Origin: Sutcliffiella horikoshii
GTDB taxonomy: Bacteria > Bacillota > Bacilli > Bacillales > Bacillaceae_I
Direction: 5' to 3'
Assembly: GCF_019931755.1 (NCBI RefSeq)
Contig: NZ_CP082918.1
Location: 1,220,001-1,284,000, forward strand
Length of the DNA stretch: 64,000 nt
Both the position numbers and the translations under genes were made by a program. Each line of letters starts with the position of its first letter. The stretch's first letter is position 1. Positions 46,954 to 55,110 of the stretch are shown one piece after another. The notes under the pieces are model-generated. The model did not search any database. It was not told where the DNA came from and saw only the letters and a program-made list of their open reading frames with translations.

Positions 46954-47050
46954 CCGACCACCCCTTTCATTGGTTGCTGTTTAAGCGTCAAGAATCATCT
47001 CTAATACTTTATGCAAACACTGAAAATGGGTGAATGCCCAGAATGTAAAT

Positions 47051-47296
47051 TTACCTTGAACCTGTTAATGGGACAAATATTTCAGATGAACTTGGAGGTG
47101 TTTCACTTGGTTGTTCTTCTGCTATCTCGGCACTGCTTACAGGTGCGGGTCCGACAAAGTTACCAGTATTGTATAAATTTGATAAGGACTTAATAACTCC
47201 CGCACTACCTATCTGAAAAACGGAGGAGTTCGATATACCTCCTATTTTCAGATGGTGGATGACGATACTTTGATTGATGAAAAAATTGGATGCCAT
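47051..47296 (-). CDS. gerPB: Spore germination protein GerPB
   Basis: An 81-residue protein, starting MASNFFINQSIVIHHLKIGG, followed by the SNSSVFQIGSAGVIKSLSNL motif shared with GerPD and GerPE. The C-terminal tail is Ser/Pro/Glu-rich and probably disordered. It lies 27 bp after gerPA behind a GGAGG-type site. Confidence 0.92.
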   Translation of the reverse strand: MASNFFINQSIVIHHLKIGGISNSSVFQIGSAGVIKSLSNLYNTGNFVGPAPVSSAEIAEEQPSETPPSSSEIFVPLTGSR

Positions 47297-47323
47297 ACGT
47301 GCCCCCTCCTATTAGATTTCGCT

Positions 47324-47545
47324 TTACATATTCAAAGCAACGGGTTGATCATTAACATCTTGATCATAAGTGTTGGTTTGACTGTTGGTGTTGCTTATTG
47401 AAATATTATCTCCGGTATTAAAGCTTCCTGCTCCTGCAAATGTTTTGGCTGAACTGACTGGAGACATTTGAAAAACATCCCCGATATGAAAAATCCCGGA
47501 GTTACCGATGCTGTTAACATTTACAGCTCCGACGATTGCTGGCAT
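47324..47545 (-). CDS. gerPA: Spore germination protein GerPA
   Basis: A 73-residue protein, starting MPAIVGAVNVNSIGNSGIFH. It resembles GerPF along its length, including FQMSPVSSAKTFAGAGSFNT. First gene of the operon, with GGAG upstream of the ATG and a sigma-K-like promoter about 35-60 bp before it. Expected to be made late in the mother cell and to sit in the spore coat. Confidence 0.93.
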   Translation of the reverse strand: MPAIVGAVNVNSIGNSGIFHIGDVFQMSPVSSAKTFAGAGSFNTGDNISISNTNSQTNTYDQDVNDQPVALNM

Positions 47546-47578
47546 AAACGTTAACTCCTTTTCTGTGCGCTTATGCTA

Positions 47579-47606
47579 TATCCTATGACATTAGCCCGGT
47601 ATGGTG
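47579..47606 (-). promoter_or_regulatory. Sigma-K-type promoter of gerPA-F
   Basis: On the minus strand the -10 CATAGGATA matches CATANNNTA exactly. The -35 element CACC lies 15 bp upstream. Late mother-cell control agrees with what is known for gerP. Confidence 0.7.
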
Positions 47607-47703
47607 AGTGTAAACGAAAAAAGGAAAGAGGATTTGGTGATAGGAATATAAAGGAAAAAGAGCTATAATATTCACTATGAAAGTACGAAAGGGAGGAATC
47701 TGG

Positions 47704-48879
47704 ATGCAAGCGGCACCTATACAAGAAAAAGAGAGAATTGTAGCTTTAGATATTATAAGGGGAATTGCGATATTAGGCATTTTTCTAGTGAACATGCCAT
47801 CATTTTTTGCTCCAATGCTTTATGTGAACATAAAAACATATTGGACTGATACACGGGATATTTTAGTGATGAATGGGATTGATATCATTGCCCAAGCAAG
47901 CTTTTATACCCTATTCTCATTTTTGTTCGGATATGGCTTTATTATTTTTACAACTAGAGTAGCAGAGAAAAATCTATCTGTACCAAAATACTTTTCCAGA
48001 AGACTAGTTGTATTATTGGTAATAGGCATCATACATGCGTTTTTGATCTGGCATGGGGATATTCTCATTACATATGCTTTATGTGGATTTATTTTACTAT
48101 TTATGAGGAAAATGTCTTCGCAGGCGATGGTTTGGACGGGACTTCTTCTAATTGTGAGCCCAACAGCCCTGCTGTCATTATTAATGCTTGTAGTGACGTT
48201 GACGATGGGAGATACAGACCTCTATTCCACATTTGAGGCAAATGCTGCGCAATCATTACAGGTATACGCCAATGGAACATTTATGGAGATAACGAAACAA
48301 CGGATTGCCGACTGGTCTTTCGTTAATATCGCAAACTTCTTCTTTATTGTATTGTCGGTTCTACCGATGTTCCTGTTTGGAGCGGCAGCAGCAAAATCCA
48401 AATGGCTAGAAAATGTGGAGGCAAACCTCTCATGGATGAAAAAGCTTTGGATTGCAACCTTTGTGATGGCATTAGTATTTAAGTTGCTGCCGTATTACAC
48501 GGCTCAAAACTACACAACTGAATACCTTCAGGATGGACTAGGTGGTCCTGCAAGTGCGGTGTTTTACTTCTTATCTATTGTGTTTGCAAGCAGAACAGTT
48601 ATAGGCTTGAAATTATTATCCCCTTTTCAGTACGTAGGAAAAATGAGTTTATCCAACTACTTGTTTCAATCAGTTGTTTGTTCGCTCATCTTCTATAGTT
48701 ACGGATTAGGGTTATACGGATCTTTTACACCGTTTTATGGTCTATGGCTCGTTCTTGGTATATATATCTTCCAAATCATCATTAGCAGAGTATGGGTGGC
48801 AAACTTCTATTATGGACCGATGGAGTGGTTATGGAGAGCGGGTACTTACGGTAATAAGCCTAAATTTAAAAAGATGTGA
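47704..48879 (+). CDS. DUF418-domain membrane protein (YeiB-like)
   Basis: A 391-residue protein with about nine or ten membrane segments. It opens with the family's ERIVALDIIRGIAILGIFLVN-like segment (LDIIRGIAILG, about residues 15-25) and ends with the DUF418 block (VGKMSLSNYLFQSVV, then GPMEWLWRAGTYG). Function is unknown; the N-terminal part resembles acyltransferase-like heparan-alpha-glucosaminide proteins. The ATG at 47704 has GGAGG at 7 bp. It is divergent from gerPA. Confidence 0.85.
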   Translation: MQAAPIQEKERIVALDIIRGIAILGIFLVNMPSFFAPMLYVNIKTYWTDTRDILVMNGIDIIAQASFYTLFSFLFGYGFIIFTTRVAEKNLSVPKYFSRRLVVLLVIGIIHAFLIWHGDILITYALCGFILLFMRKMSSQAMVWTGLLLIVSPTALLSLLMLVVTLTMGDTDLYSTFEANAAQSLQVYANGTFMEITKQRIADWSFVNIANFFFIVLSVLPMFLFGAAAAKSKWLENVEANLSWMKKLWIATFVMALVFKLLPYYTAQNYTTEYLQDGLGGPASAVFYFLSIVFASRTVIGLKLLSPFQYVGKMSLSNYLFQSVVCSLIFYSYGLGLYGSFTPFYGLWLVLGIYIFQIIISRVWVANFYYGPMEWLWRAGTYGNKPKFKKM

Positions 48880-48899
48880 AGCATATGCTTCACATCTTT
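48871..48899 (+). terminator. Bidirectional terminator overlapping the DUF418 stop
   Basis: Perfect palindrome AAGATGTGAAGCAT / ATGCTTCACATCTT. The TGA stop of the upstream gene lies within the stem, and the spo0E-like gene ends two bases beyond it. Confidence 0.75.
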
Positions 48900-48900
48900 G

Positions 48901-49080
48901 TCACTGTGCAAAGGAATATTTATTTTGGTTTTCCAATAAGTGGAGTTGTTGTTGCGACTGCTTGTTTAACAGAACATCAAGTTCTTGACTGCACTTCACA
49001 GTTTGAGATGCGGTAAATCCGTATTCTTTTGCGCAATGAATCATTTGCTGTCGTTTTAATTCAATTTTTAAGGCTAACAT
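48901..49080 (-). CDS. yisI: Spo0E-family aspartyl-phosphate phosphatase (YisI-like)
   Basis: A 59-residue protein starting MLALKIELKRQQMIHCAKEY and containing the Spo0E signature SQELD (residues 31-35), whose acidic part is needed to remove phosphate from Spo0A-P. Two short helices around a turn fit the family. The position next to yisK corresponds to B. subtilis yisI. The ATG has GGAG 10 bp upstream. It would delay entry into sporulation; that role is inferred from the family. Confidence 0.88.
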   Translation of the reverse strand: MLALKIELKRQQMIHCAKEYGFTASQTVKCSQELDVLLNKQSQQQLHLLENQNKYSFAQ

Positions 49081-49226
49081 TTGCTTCTACTCCATTATAA
49101 TAAGATTAAATAACGCAAGCGGTTGTCCTTATTATGGCACGCCTTTTACAAGAAAAAAAGCACTTCGATAAAACAAGTCATAATATAACAAATTACTACA
49201 TAATCGCCGTATTTGTAGAGGGAAGG

Positions 49227-50144
49227 ATGGATAGGTTAGTGCATTTATTATCTATGGAAATCAACGGGCAAGTTAGAATTGGGCTAACCGACGAAGCACA
49301 TCTATATGTCATCGATCTTCAAAAAGCGCATGAAGCTAAAGGAGAGGAAAGTGTTTGGCCCACCACTCTTTTAGAAGGCATAGAAATTGGTGAGGATTTT
49401 ATCAGCATAGTTGCTAGCCTGCGGGACTGGGTGTTCACACAACGAAATTCTAAGGATTATTTTATCCCTATGGAAGAGGTTCGGCTACTTGCGCCAGTAC
49501 CAAGGCCTAGAAAAAACATCTTTTGTGTCGGGAAAAACTACCGCGAACATGTACTGGAGATGGGCGGTGAAGAGGATATCCCGGAGCATATAATGATATT
49601 TACGAAAGCTCCCACCACTGTAATCGGCCATGAAGAAATCATTCCTTTACACGAAGATGTAACAGGTCAATTGGATTATGAAGGGGAATTAGCAATTGTA
49701 ATTGGAAAAAGCGGAAAGGGTATAGCTAAAGAAGATGCAATGGATTATATCTTTGGTTACACAATTGTGAATGATGTAACGGCTAGAGATTTGCAAAAGC
49801 GCCATAAACAATTCTTTCTTGGTAAAAGTTTGGATGGAACGTGTCCATTGGGACCAGTCATTGTGCATAAATCAGCAATAGATGATCCACAAAGCTTAAA
49901 GGTGAAAACGCTGGTAAACGGGGAAGTCCGGCAATCTGCTTCGACGGACCAGGTGATTTTTTCCATCCCGGAAATAATAGCAACTATTTCTAAAGGCATG
50001 ACTCTGGAGCCGGGAGATATTATCGCGACTGGAACTCCTGCTGGGGTAGGGAAAGGATTTGATCCACCGCGTTTTTTAACTGGGGGAGATGTTTTAGAAG
50101 TATGCATCGAGAAAATAGGAGTTTTAAGAAATACGGTCAAGTAA
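49227..50144 (+). CDS. yisK: Fumarylacetoacetate-hydrolase-family protein YisK
   Basis: A 305-residue enzyme. The FAH fold is clear from KNIFCVGKNYREHVLEMG (about residues 92-109), metal-ligand Glu residues in DYEGELAIVIG, and GYTIVNDVTARDLQ, GKSLDGTCPLGP and TGTPAGVG. B. subtilis YisK has been reported to act on oxaloacetate and to interact with the Mbl cytoskeleton; the same is plausible here. The ATG at 49227 has GAGGGAAGG immediately upstream; a frame extension to 49134 is not family-like. Confidence 0.88.
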   Translation: MDRLVHLLSMEINGQVRIGLTDEAHLYVIDLQKAHEAKGEESVWPTTLLEGIEIGEDFISIVASLRDWVFTQRNSKDYFIPMEEVRLLAPVPRPRKNIFCVGKNYREHVLEMGGEEDIPEHIMIFTKAPTTVIGHEEIIPLHEDVTGQLDYEGELAIVIGKSGKGIAKEDAMDYIFGYTIVNDVTARDLQKRHKQFFLGKSLDGTCPLGPVIVHKSAIDDPQSLKVKTLVNGEVRQSASTDQVIFSIPEIIATISKGMTLEPGDIIATGTPAGVGKGFDPPRFLTGGDVLEVCIEKIGVLRNTVK

Positions 50145-50163
50145 TATTTTTTGTTACAAGCAA

Positions 50164-50209
50164 AAAAAGCTGCCTGCTAGATTTAATAGATTCTAGCAGG
50201 CAGCTTTTT
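50164..50209. terminator. Bidirectional terminator between yisK and rocD
   Basis: Stem AAAAAGCTGCCTGCTAGA / TCTAGCAGGCAGCTTTTT, perfect over 18 bp, with T runs on both strands. Confidence 0.93.
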
Positions 50210-50211
50210 GA

Positions 50212-51405
50212 TTATGATAATACTTGTTTCACTTTTTCAATAGCCCAATCTAAGTCTTCTTTGGAGATGACGAGTGGCGGTGCAAAACGGATGACCGTTT
50301 CATGTGTTTCTTTGCATAACAAGCCTTCTTCTTTTAGCTTTTCGCAGTAAGGGCGAGCTTCTTCCGTCAATTCAACTCCAATAAAGAGTCCGCGACCGCG
50401 AACTTCTTTGATGATAGGGTTTTTGATGGTGCGTAACTCTTCCATCATATAGTTCCCCAAGTCGTAAGAACGCTCTACTAAACTTTCTTCTTCTAATACT
50501 TCCAATGATGCCATGGAAACTGCACATGCTAGCGGATTTCCACCGAAAGTGGAGCCGTGTGATCCTGGATTGAAAACACCAAGGATATCTTTGTTTGCTG
50601 CTACGCAGGAAATAGGGAATACTCCTCCGCCAAGTGCTTTACCTAATATGTACATATCAGGCTCTACATTTTCCCAATCACAAGCGAATAGTTTTCCAGA
50701 GCGTCCTAGGCCAGCTTGGATCTCATCTGCCACATATAATACATTGTTTGCTTTACAAATTTCATAAGCTTCTGAGAGGAACCCTTCGGCTGGTATATTG
50801 ATGCCTGCTTCACCTTGGATAGGTTCGAAGATGAAAGCGGCAGTGTTCGGTGTGATGGCACCTTTAAGTGCTTCGATGCTGCCATAAGGAATCACCTTGA
50901 TACCAGGGAGCATAGGACCGAAACCTTGTTGATACTCTTCACTAGAGGACATGGATACAGCCGTCATGGTACGTCCGTGGAAGTTATCTTCACATACAAT
51001 GATTTCTGCCTGGTTAACTGGCACATCCTTCACATCATAAGCCCAGCGGCGAACAGCTTTAACTGCAGTTTCGACAGCTTCTGCCCCTGTATTCATTGGT
51101 AACACCATATTTTTCTTCGTTAGTCTAGCCATTTTTTCATACCAAGGACCGAGTTGGTCATTGTGGAAAGCGCGGGAGGTCAAGGTGATTTTATCTGCTT
51201 GATCTTTTAACGCCTGAATGATTTTTGGGTGGCGGTGTCCTTGGTTGACAGCGGAATAGGCACTTAACATATCCATGTACTTATTGCCTTCCGGGTCTTC
51301 TACCCATACTCCTTGTGCCTTTGAAATCACAATTGGTAGCGGGTGATAATTATTGGCGCCAAATTTTTCTGTCATACTGATGATATCGTGTGTTTTAGTA
51401 GTCAT
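50212..51405 (-). CDS. rocD: Ornithine aminotransferase
   Basis: Converts ornithine and 2-oxoglutarate to glutamate semialdehyde and glutamate; PLP enzyme of arginine breakdown. 397 residues. Family segments: [54 protein letters not shown] and [14 protein letters not shown]. The PLP lysine is at about residue 256 in [13 protein letters not shown]. The ATG has GGAGG upstream. It stands alone here, away from other roc genes. Confidence 0.95.
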   Translation of the reverse strand: MTTKTHDIISMTEKFGANNYHPLPIVISKAQGVWVEDPEGNKYMDMLSAYSAVNQGHRHPKIIQALKDQADKITLTSRAFHNDQLGPWYEKMARLTKKNMVLPMNTGAEAVETAVKAVRRWAYDVKDVPVNQAEIIVCEDNFHGRTMTAVSMSSSEEYQQGFGPMLPGIKVIPYGSIEALKGAITPNTAAFIFEPIQGEAGINIPAEGFLSEAYEICKANNVLYVADEIQAGLGRSGKLFACDWENVEPDMYILGKALGGGVFPISCVAANKDILGVFNPGSHGSTFGGNPLACAVSMASLEVLEEESLVERSYDLGNYMMEELRTIKNPIIKEVRGRGLFIGVELTEEARPYCEKLKEEGLLCKETHETVIRFAPPLVISKEDLDWAIEKVKQVLS

Positions 51406-51561
51406 AAATGAAGTACCTCCATTATTGAATGTAATGGTTTACAAAGGTATTATATCATTGTTAATATTCAAAATCTTATATAAAGGTAATTTACTTAGTT
51501 TTTTTCCGTCTCTATGGTATGATACTAGTAGTTTTGAGTGAATTGAAGGAGGTTAGTAGAA

Positions 51562-51906
51562 ATGACACACGCGCATATTTCAACATGGGCAATCGCACTA
51601 ATTCTGTTTGTCGTAGTACTATTTTTAACAAAAGCAGGAAAAGAAAAAGGTGCTAAGATAACAGCGATGGTACTTAGAGTGTTCTACATCTTGATCGTTG
51701 TGACAGGCTTGCAGCTTGGATGGACATTGCTCACAAACGGGCAATATGTATTGAAGATGGTATTAGGTATTGTTGTTATCGGCTTGATGGAAATGATTGC
51801 TGTCCGCACTAGAAAAGGAAAATCCACAGTTGTGGTTTGGGTTCTTTTCGTTGTGGTATTTGCATATATTCTTCACTTAGGTTTCAGTCTACCAATGGGT
51901 ATGTAA
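51562..51906 (+). CDS. yisL: YisL-family (UPF0344) membrane protein
   Basis: A 114-residue, very hydrophobic protein with four membrane segments and short charged loops, starting MTHAHISTWAIALILFVVVL. Length, topology and position between yisK/rocD and yisN match YisL. Function is unknown. AAGGAGG site before the ATG; strong terminator after it. Confidence 0.88.
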   Translation: MTHAHISTWAIALILFVVVLFLTKAGKEKGAKITAMVLRVFYILIVVTGLQLGWTLLTNGQYVLKMVLGIVVIGLMEMIAVRTRKGKSTVVVWVLFVVVFAYILHLGFSLPMGM

Positions 51907-51915
51907 TCAATAAAT

Positions 51916-51959
51916 AAAAAAGCTTGAATCCCCATCTTACACGGGATTCAAGCTTTTTT
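51916..51959 (+). terminator. Terminator after yisL
   Basis: AAAAAAGCTTGAATCCC / GGGATTCAAGCTTTTTT stem, perfect, with a 10-base loop. Confidence 0.94.
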
Positions 51960-52090
51960 ATTGTTTTGTAAATGTTTTGCTGATATTCATGTATTCTCTC
52001 GTTTTATATGATAAAGTAAAATAAGTGAATAAATTGTAAAAATTACACTTGTTTTGTAAAAAGATGAAGAATATATAGGAGTATATACTT

Positions 52091-53848
52091 ATGAAAACAG
52101 AAGGAAACATACCATATAACCCCGAAAAAACAAGTGCTAGAGATATAGTTAAGCTAAACCGGATGATGAAAACTTCGGACCAACAATATAAATCCTTATT
52201 TGAACACAATGGGGACATCGCTTTTTCAGTGGATTTGCTTGGCAGAATAATAAGTGTAAACCCAAAATTCAAAGAAATATTTGGATTTACAGAAAAAAAG
52301 ATGCTTCGTAAAAGTGCACTTAATTTCATAAAAACAAAGGACATTGAAAGAGTGACTGATCATTTTTTCAAAGCCTTGAATGGTATGGAACAGACATATG
52401 AAATTGAATTGATCGAGAAGGATGGGGAAGAAAGCACGTATCTCATTAAACATATTCCTATTGTTATTGACGGGGTAAGGACAGGTGTTTTTGGAATAGG
52501 AAGAGATATTACAGCACAGAAAAAAGCGGAAGAAAAAGTGGCTTATCTGGCTTACTATGACCCTGCAACAGCTTTGCCAAATAGACAGAACTTCCATGAA
52601 AGTTTAAAAGTGAAGCTGGAAGAATCGAAGAAAAGTAAGGAAAAGTTAGCAGTGCTTTTTATTGATTTTGACCGTTTTAAATTGATTAATGACAGCCTGG
52701 GACATCTTGTTGGCGATGAATTGCTAAAGTGGGAAATTGAACGGATTTCCGCCTTATTACCTGCGAATTGTTACCTTGCCAGATTTGGCGGGGATAAGTT
52801 TTCGTTATCCTATACGGGTTTTGAGAGTATAGATGAGGTAATCACAATGGCAAAGTCTATCTTGACTACTATTAAACAACCTATTAGGTATCTAGAGAAA
52901 GAATTCTATGTGACAGCAAGTATTGGAGTCAGTTTGTATCCAAATGATGGGATTACGGCAGAAAGTTTATTGAAGAATGCTGATGCAGCAATGAATCAAG
53001 CAAAAAAGCTTGGCGGAAACAGAGTAAAGTTTTATTCCGATGATATGAATAGTCAGGCATTATACCGGATTGAACTGGAAAGTTATCTACGTAAAGCGCT
53101 TGAAAAAAATGAGTTCTTCCTATGTTACCAACCGTTTATCGATATAGATTCAAAAGCCGTCATTGGTGCAGAGGCATTAATACGCTGGAATCATCCGAAG
53201 TTGGGACTTGTCTCACCTGCCGATTTCATTCCTCTGGCTGAAGAAACTGGGTTAATTATAGAAATTGGTGGTTGGGTGCTAGAAACTGCCTGTTTACATA
53301 CAAAAAACTGGCAACAGGTTGAGGGGTATCAAGAGCTGAACATTTCTGTAAACGTTTCTGCCCAGCAGTTCCAGCAACCAAGCTTTGTATCAGAGGTGAA
53401 ACATGCATTAACAACTTCCGGGCTTTCTGCTCGTCACCTGCATTTGGAATTGACGGAAAGTGCCATGTTAAAGAACGCCTTCTACAGTATTGAGGTGATG
53501 AAAGAGTTGCAGGGATTGGGTGTTAAAATCTCCGTGGATGATTTCGGGACAGGTTATTCTTCTTTAAGCTATTTAAGGGATCTTCCTATAAATAATTTAA
53601 AAATTGATCGCTCGTTTATTAAAAATTTGCGTGCCGAGTCAAAAGACCTTGCCATTGTTCATGCCATCATTACCATGGGTAAAGGGCTTAACTTGAATGT
53701 TATTGCAGAGGGGATTGAGACGGAGGAGCAACTAAGTATCCTTAGACAGTTAACGTGTGATGTTGCGCAAGGGTATTATCTATCAAAGCCGAAAGAGCAA
53801 ACAGAATTCGAGAAATTTATGAATGATAGTCAACCTAGCTTGGTGTGA
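52091..53848 (+). CDS. PAS-GGDEF-EAL protein, probable c-di-GMP phosphodiesterase
   Basis: A 585-residue cytoplasmic signalling protein. A PAS domain (about residues 30-155) is followed by GGDEF and EAL domains (about 155-320 and 335-575). The cyclase signature reads GGDKF (residues 233-237), so the catalytic Glu is replaced and cyclase activity is unlikely. The EAL domain has its residues: EALIRW (Glu361), NVSAQQFQ, LELTESAM, VDDFGTGYSSLSYL, LKIDRSFI and VIAEGIETEEQ. It probably breaks down c-di-GMP under PAS control. Ends at a terminator. Confidence 0.9.
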   Translation: MKTEGNIPYNPEKTSARDIVKLNRMMKTSDQQYKSLFEHNGDIAFSVDLLGRIISVNPKFKEIFGFTEKKMLRKSALNFIKTKDIERVTDHFFKALNGMEQTYEIELIEKDGEESTYLIKHIPIVIDGVRTGVFGIGRDITAQKKAEEKVAYLAYYDPATALPNRQNFHESLKVKLEESKKSKEKLAVLFIDFDRFKLINDSLGHLVGDELLKWEIERISALLPANCYLARFGGDKFSLSYTGFESIDEVITMAKSILTTIKQPIRYLEKEFYVTASIGVSLYPNDGITAESLLKNADAAMNQAKKLGGNRVKFYSDDMNSQALYRIELESYLRKALEKNEFFLCYQPFIDIDSKAVIGAEALIRWNHPKLGLVSPADFIPLAEETGLIIEIGGWVLETACLHTKNWQQVEGYQELNISVNVSAQQFQQPSFVSEVKHALTTSGLSARHLHLELTESAMLKNAFYSIEVMKELQGLGVKISVDDFGTGYSSLSYLRDLPINNLKIDRSFIKNLRAESKDLAIVHAIITMGKGLNLNVIAEGIETEEQLSILRQLTCDVAQGYYLSKPKEQTEFEKFMNDSQPSLV

Positions 53849-53858
53849 CACAAGAAAG

Positions 53859-53886
53859 CCGCGATCCCTAAATCGCGGTTTTTTTT
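53859..53886 (+). terminator. Terminator after the EAL gene
   Basis: CCGCGAT / ATCGCGG stem followed by eight T. Confidence 0.92.
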
Positions 53887-53908
53887 CTAGAGTAGATTGT
53901 ATATAACC

Positions 53909-54254
53909 GTTGATTTCCGTTCCAGGCGCTTCGCTTGCCTGCGGGCGGTCCGTGAGCCTCCTCAGGCTTCGCCTTCCGGGGTCTCACCTGTCCCTTCCTC
54001 CCGCGGGCGTCTGCGCGCCTTCCACTACAATCAACAAGGTGGCTTCATTCAACTTAAGTTAAAGAAAAACCATCTAATCGAGATACCTGGAAAAGCATTA
54101 CCGTATCTTAACATAATTTCTAGCTGTGGATTGGAGCAAATGGCGGAGACTCCAGCGAGGGAGTAACGGTAGCTTGAGACCCCTGAAGCGTTGTGAGGAG
54201 GCTCAAGCACCGTCCCGCGGAAAGCGAAGCCATTTGCGGAAAGGAACAGCGGCG
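53909..54254 (+). repeat. Structured intergenic repeat, full copy 4
   Basis: Full element with GTGAG/CTCAC inner hairpin in the left arm and GCTTGAG/CTCAAGC in the right arm. The spacer has diverged from the other copies. It lies 23 bp after the terminator at 53859-53886 and before the convergent yisN. Confidence 0.9.
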
Positions 54255-54284
54255 GTTAACCTATCAACTATAGTTTTGAATCGT

Positions 54285-54863
54285 TCATTCAGCTTTTCTG
54301 CGCTCCATGTTGGTGAACATGTATCTTTTGCCGGTTTGCAGGGTGTATTCAAATCGATCGGTCACCGTTTTGCCTCTTGAAAAGTGGTGTTGAACGGAAC
54401 ATATAAATGTCTCATTATCATAAACAAGGAAATTCACCCCGGATGGCTCTTTAATATTATCCATGAACTGCATGGTGTTATAACAATAAATACAATCATA
54501 GATGGATATATTGGAGTTGTTCAATAGAGTGGTGAACTTTGTGAAAGCTTCTTCCGACAATTCTTCAAGCCACTCCATATAGGGCTGCGGAAGTCTTTTA
54601 CGGACACGCACGGCATCTCCATTGTTTAACTCATATAAATGCTTGGTATGTAACACAACTTGACCGGTTTCTAATAACACCCCTGGTACCCATTCGTTTG
54701 AAAAGAGAATTTCAATGCCTTCTTCTGAAATCTCCTCCAAAAGAAATGCTTCATCGTCCTCGGCTTCAAAGAAAATCCATTGTTCGTTTATATTTTCAAT
54801 TGTCCCGCATGTATAGGAGCGTTTCTGTTCATAAATGATGTTTTTTCTTTTTTGAAGATTCAC
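54285..54863 (-). CDS. yisN: DUF2777-type protein (YisN-like)
   Basis: A 192-residue acidic soluble protein. It begins with MNLQKRKNIIYEQKRSYTCG and has a small beta-rich first half (INEQWIFFEAEDDEAFLLEE), then YDCIYCYNTMQFMDN and a basic C-terminus. No catalytic motif is visible. I recognise it by size and by its place before asnO, as for B. subtilis YisN; the family assignment is from memory. Function is unknown. Confidence 0.72.
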   Translation of the reverse strand: MNLQKRKNIIYEQKRSYTCGTIENINEQWIFFEAEDDEAFLLEEISEEGIEILFSNEWVPGVLLETGQVVLHTKHLYELNNGDAVRVRKRLPQPYMEWLEELSEEAFTKFTTLLNNSNISIYDCIYCYNTMQFMDNIKEPSGVNFLVYDNETFICSVQHHFSRGKTVTDRFEYTLQTGKRYMFTNMERRKAE

Positions 54864-55036
54864 AGTCGTTTCCTCCAGTAGTCAACAAGATTTGTAGGTG
54901 TAAACCTTTGTGTCTGCCATTCTTCCCTAGTTGGGTTGCCTTTAAACTAGATGCTTTTTTTATTACTTTACCCACTTTTCAGAGGAATATTGGGAGGAAG
55001 ACTAACAAGGAAAAAAAGTGAAAGTGTTTCTGGAAT

Positions 55037-55065
55037 TCATGGTATAAGCACTCCCGGCATAGTAT
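55037..55065 (+). promoter_or_regulatory. Possible sigma-E promoter of asnO
   Basis: TCATGGT, 14 bp, CATAGTAT. Five of seven and six of eight positions fit the sigma-E consensus KMATATT / CATACAHT. Sporulation expression is known for asnO in B. subtilis. Confidence 0.45.
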
Positions 55066-55110
55066 AGAACACCCGTAGTTTGCTTGAAGCAAAAGGAGTG
55101 GATGGACAAT

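Noticed and set aside
47011..47193. Plus-strand 60-codon frame across gerPB and the gerPC-gerPB gap
   Set aside because: It mostly overlaps gerPB on the opposite strand and has no supporting start signal.
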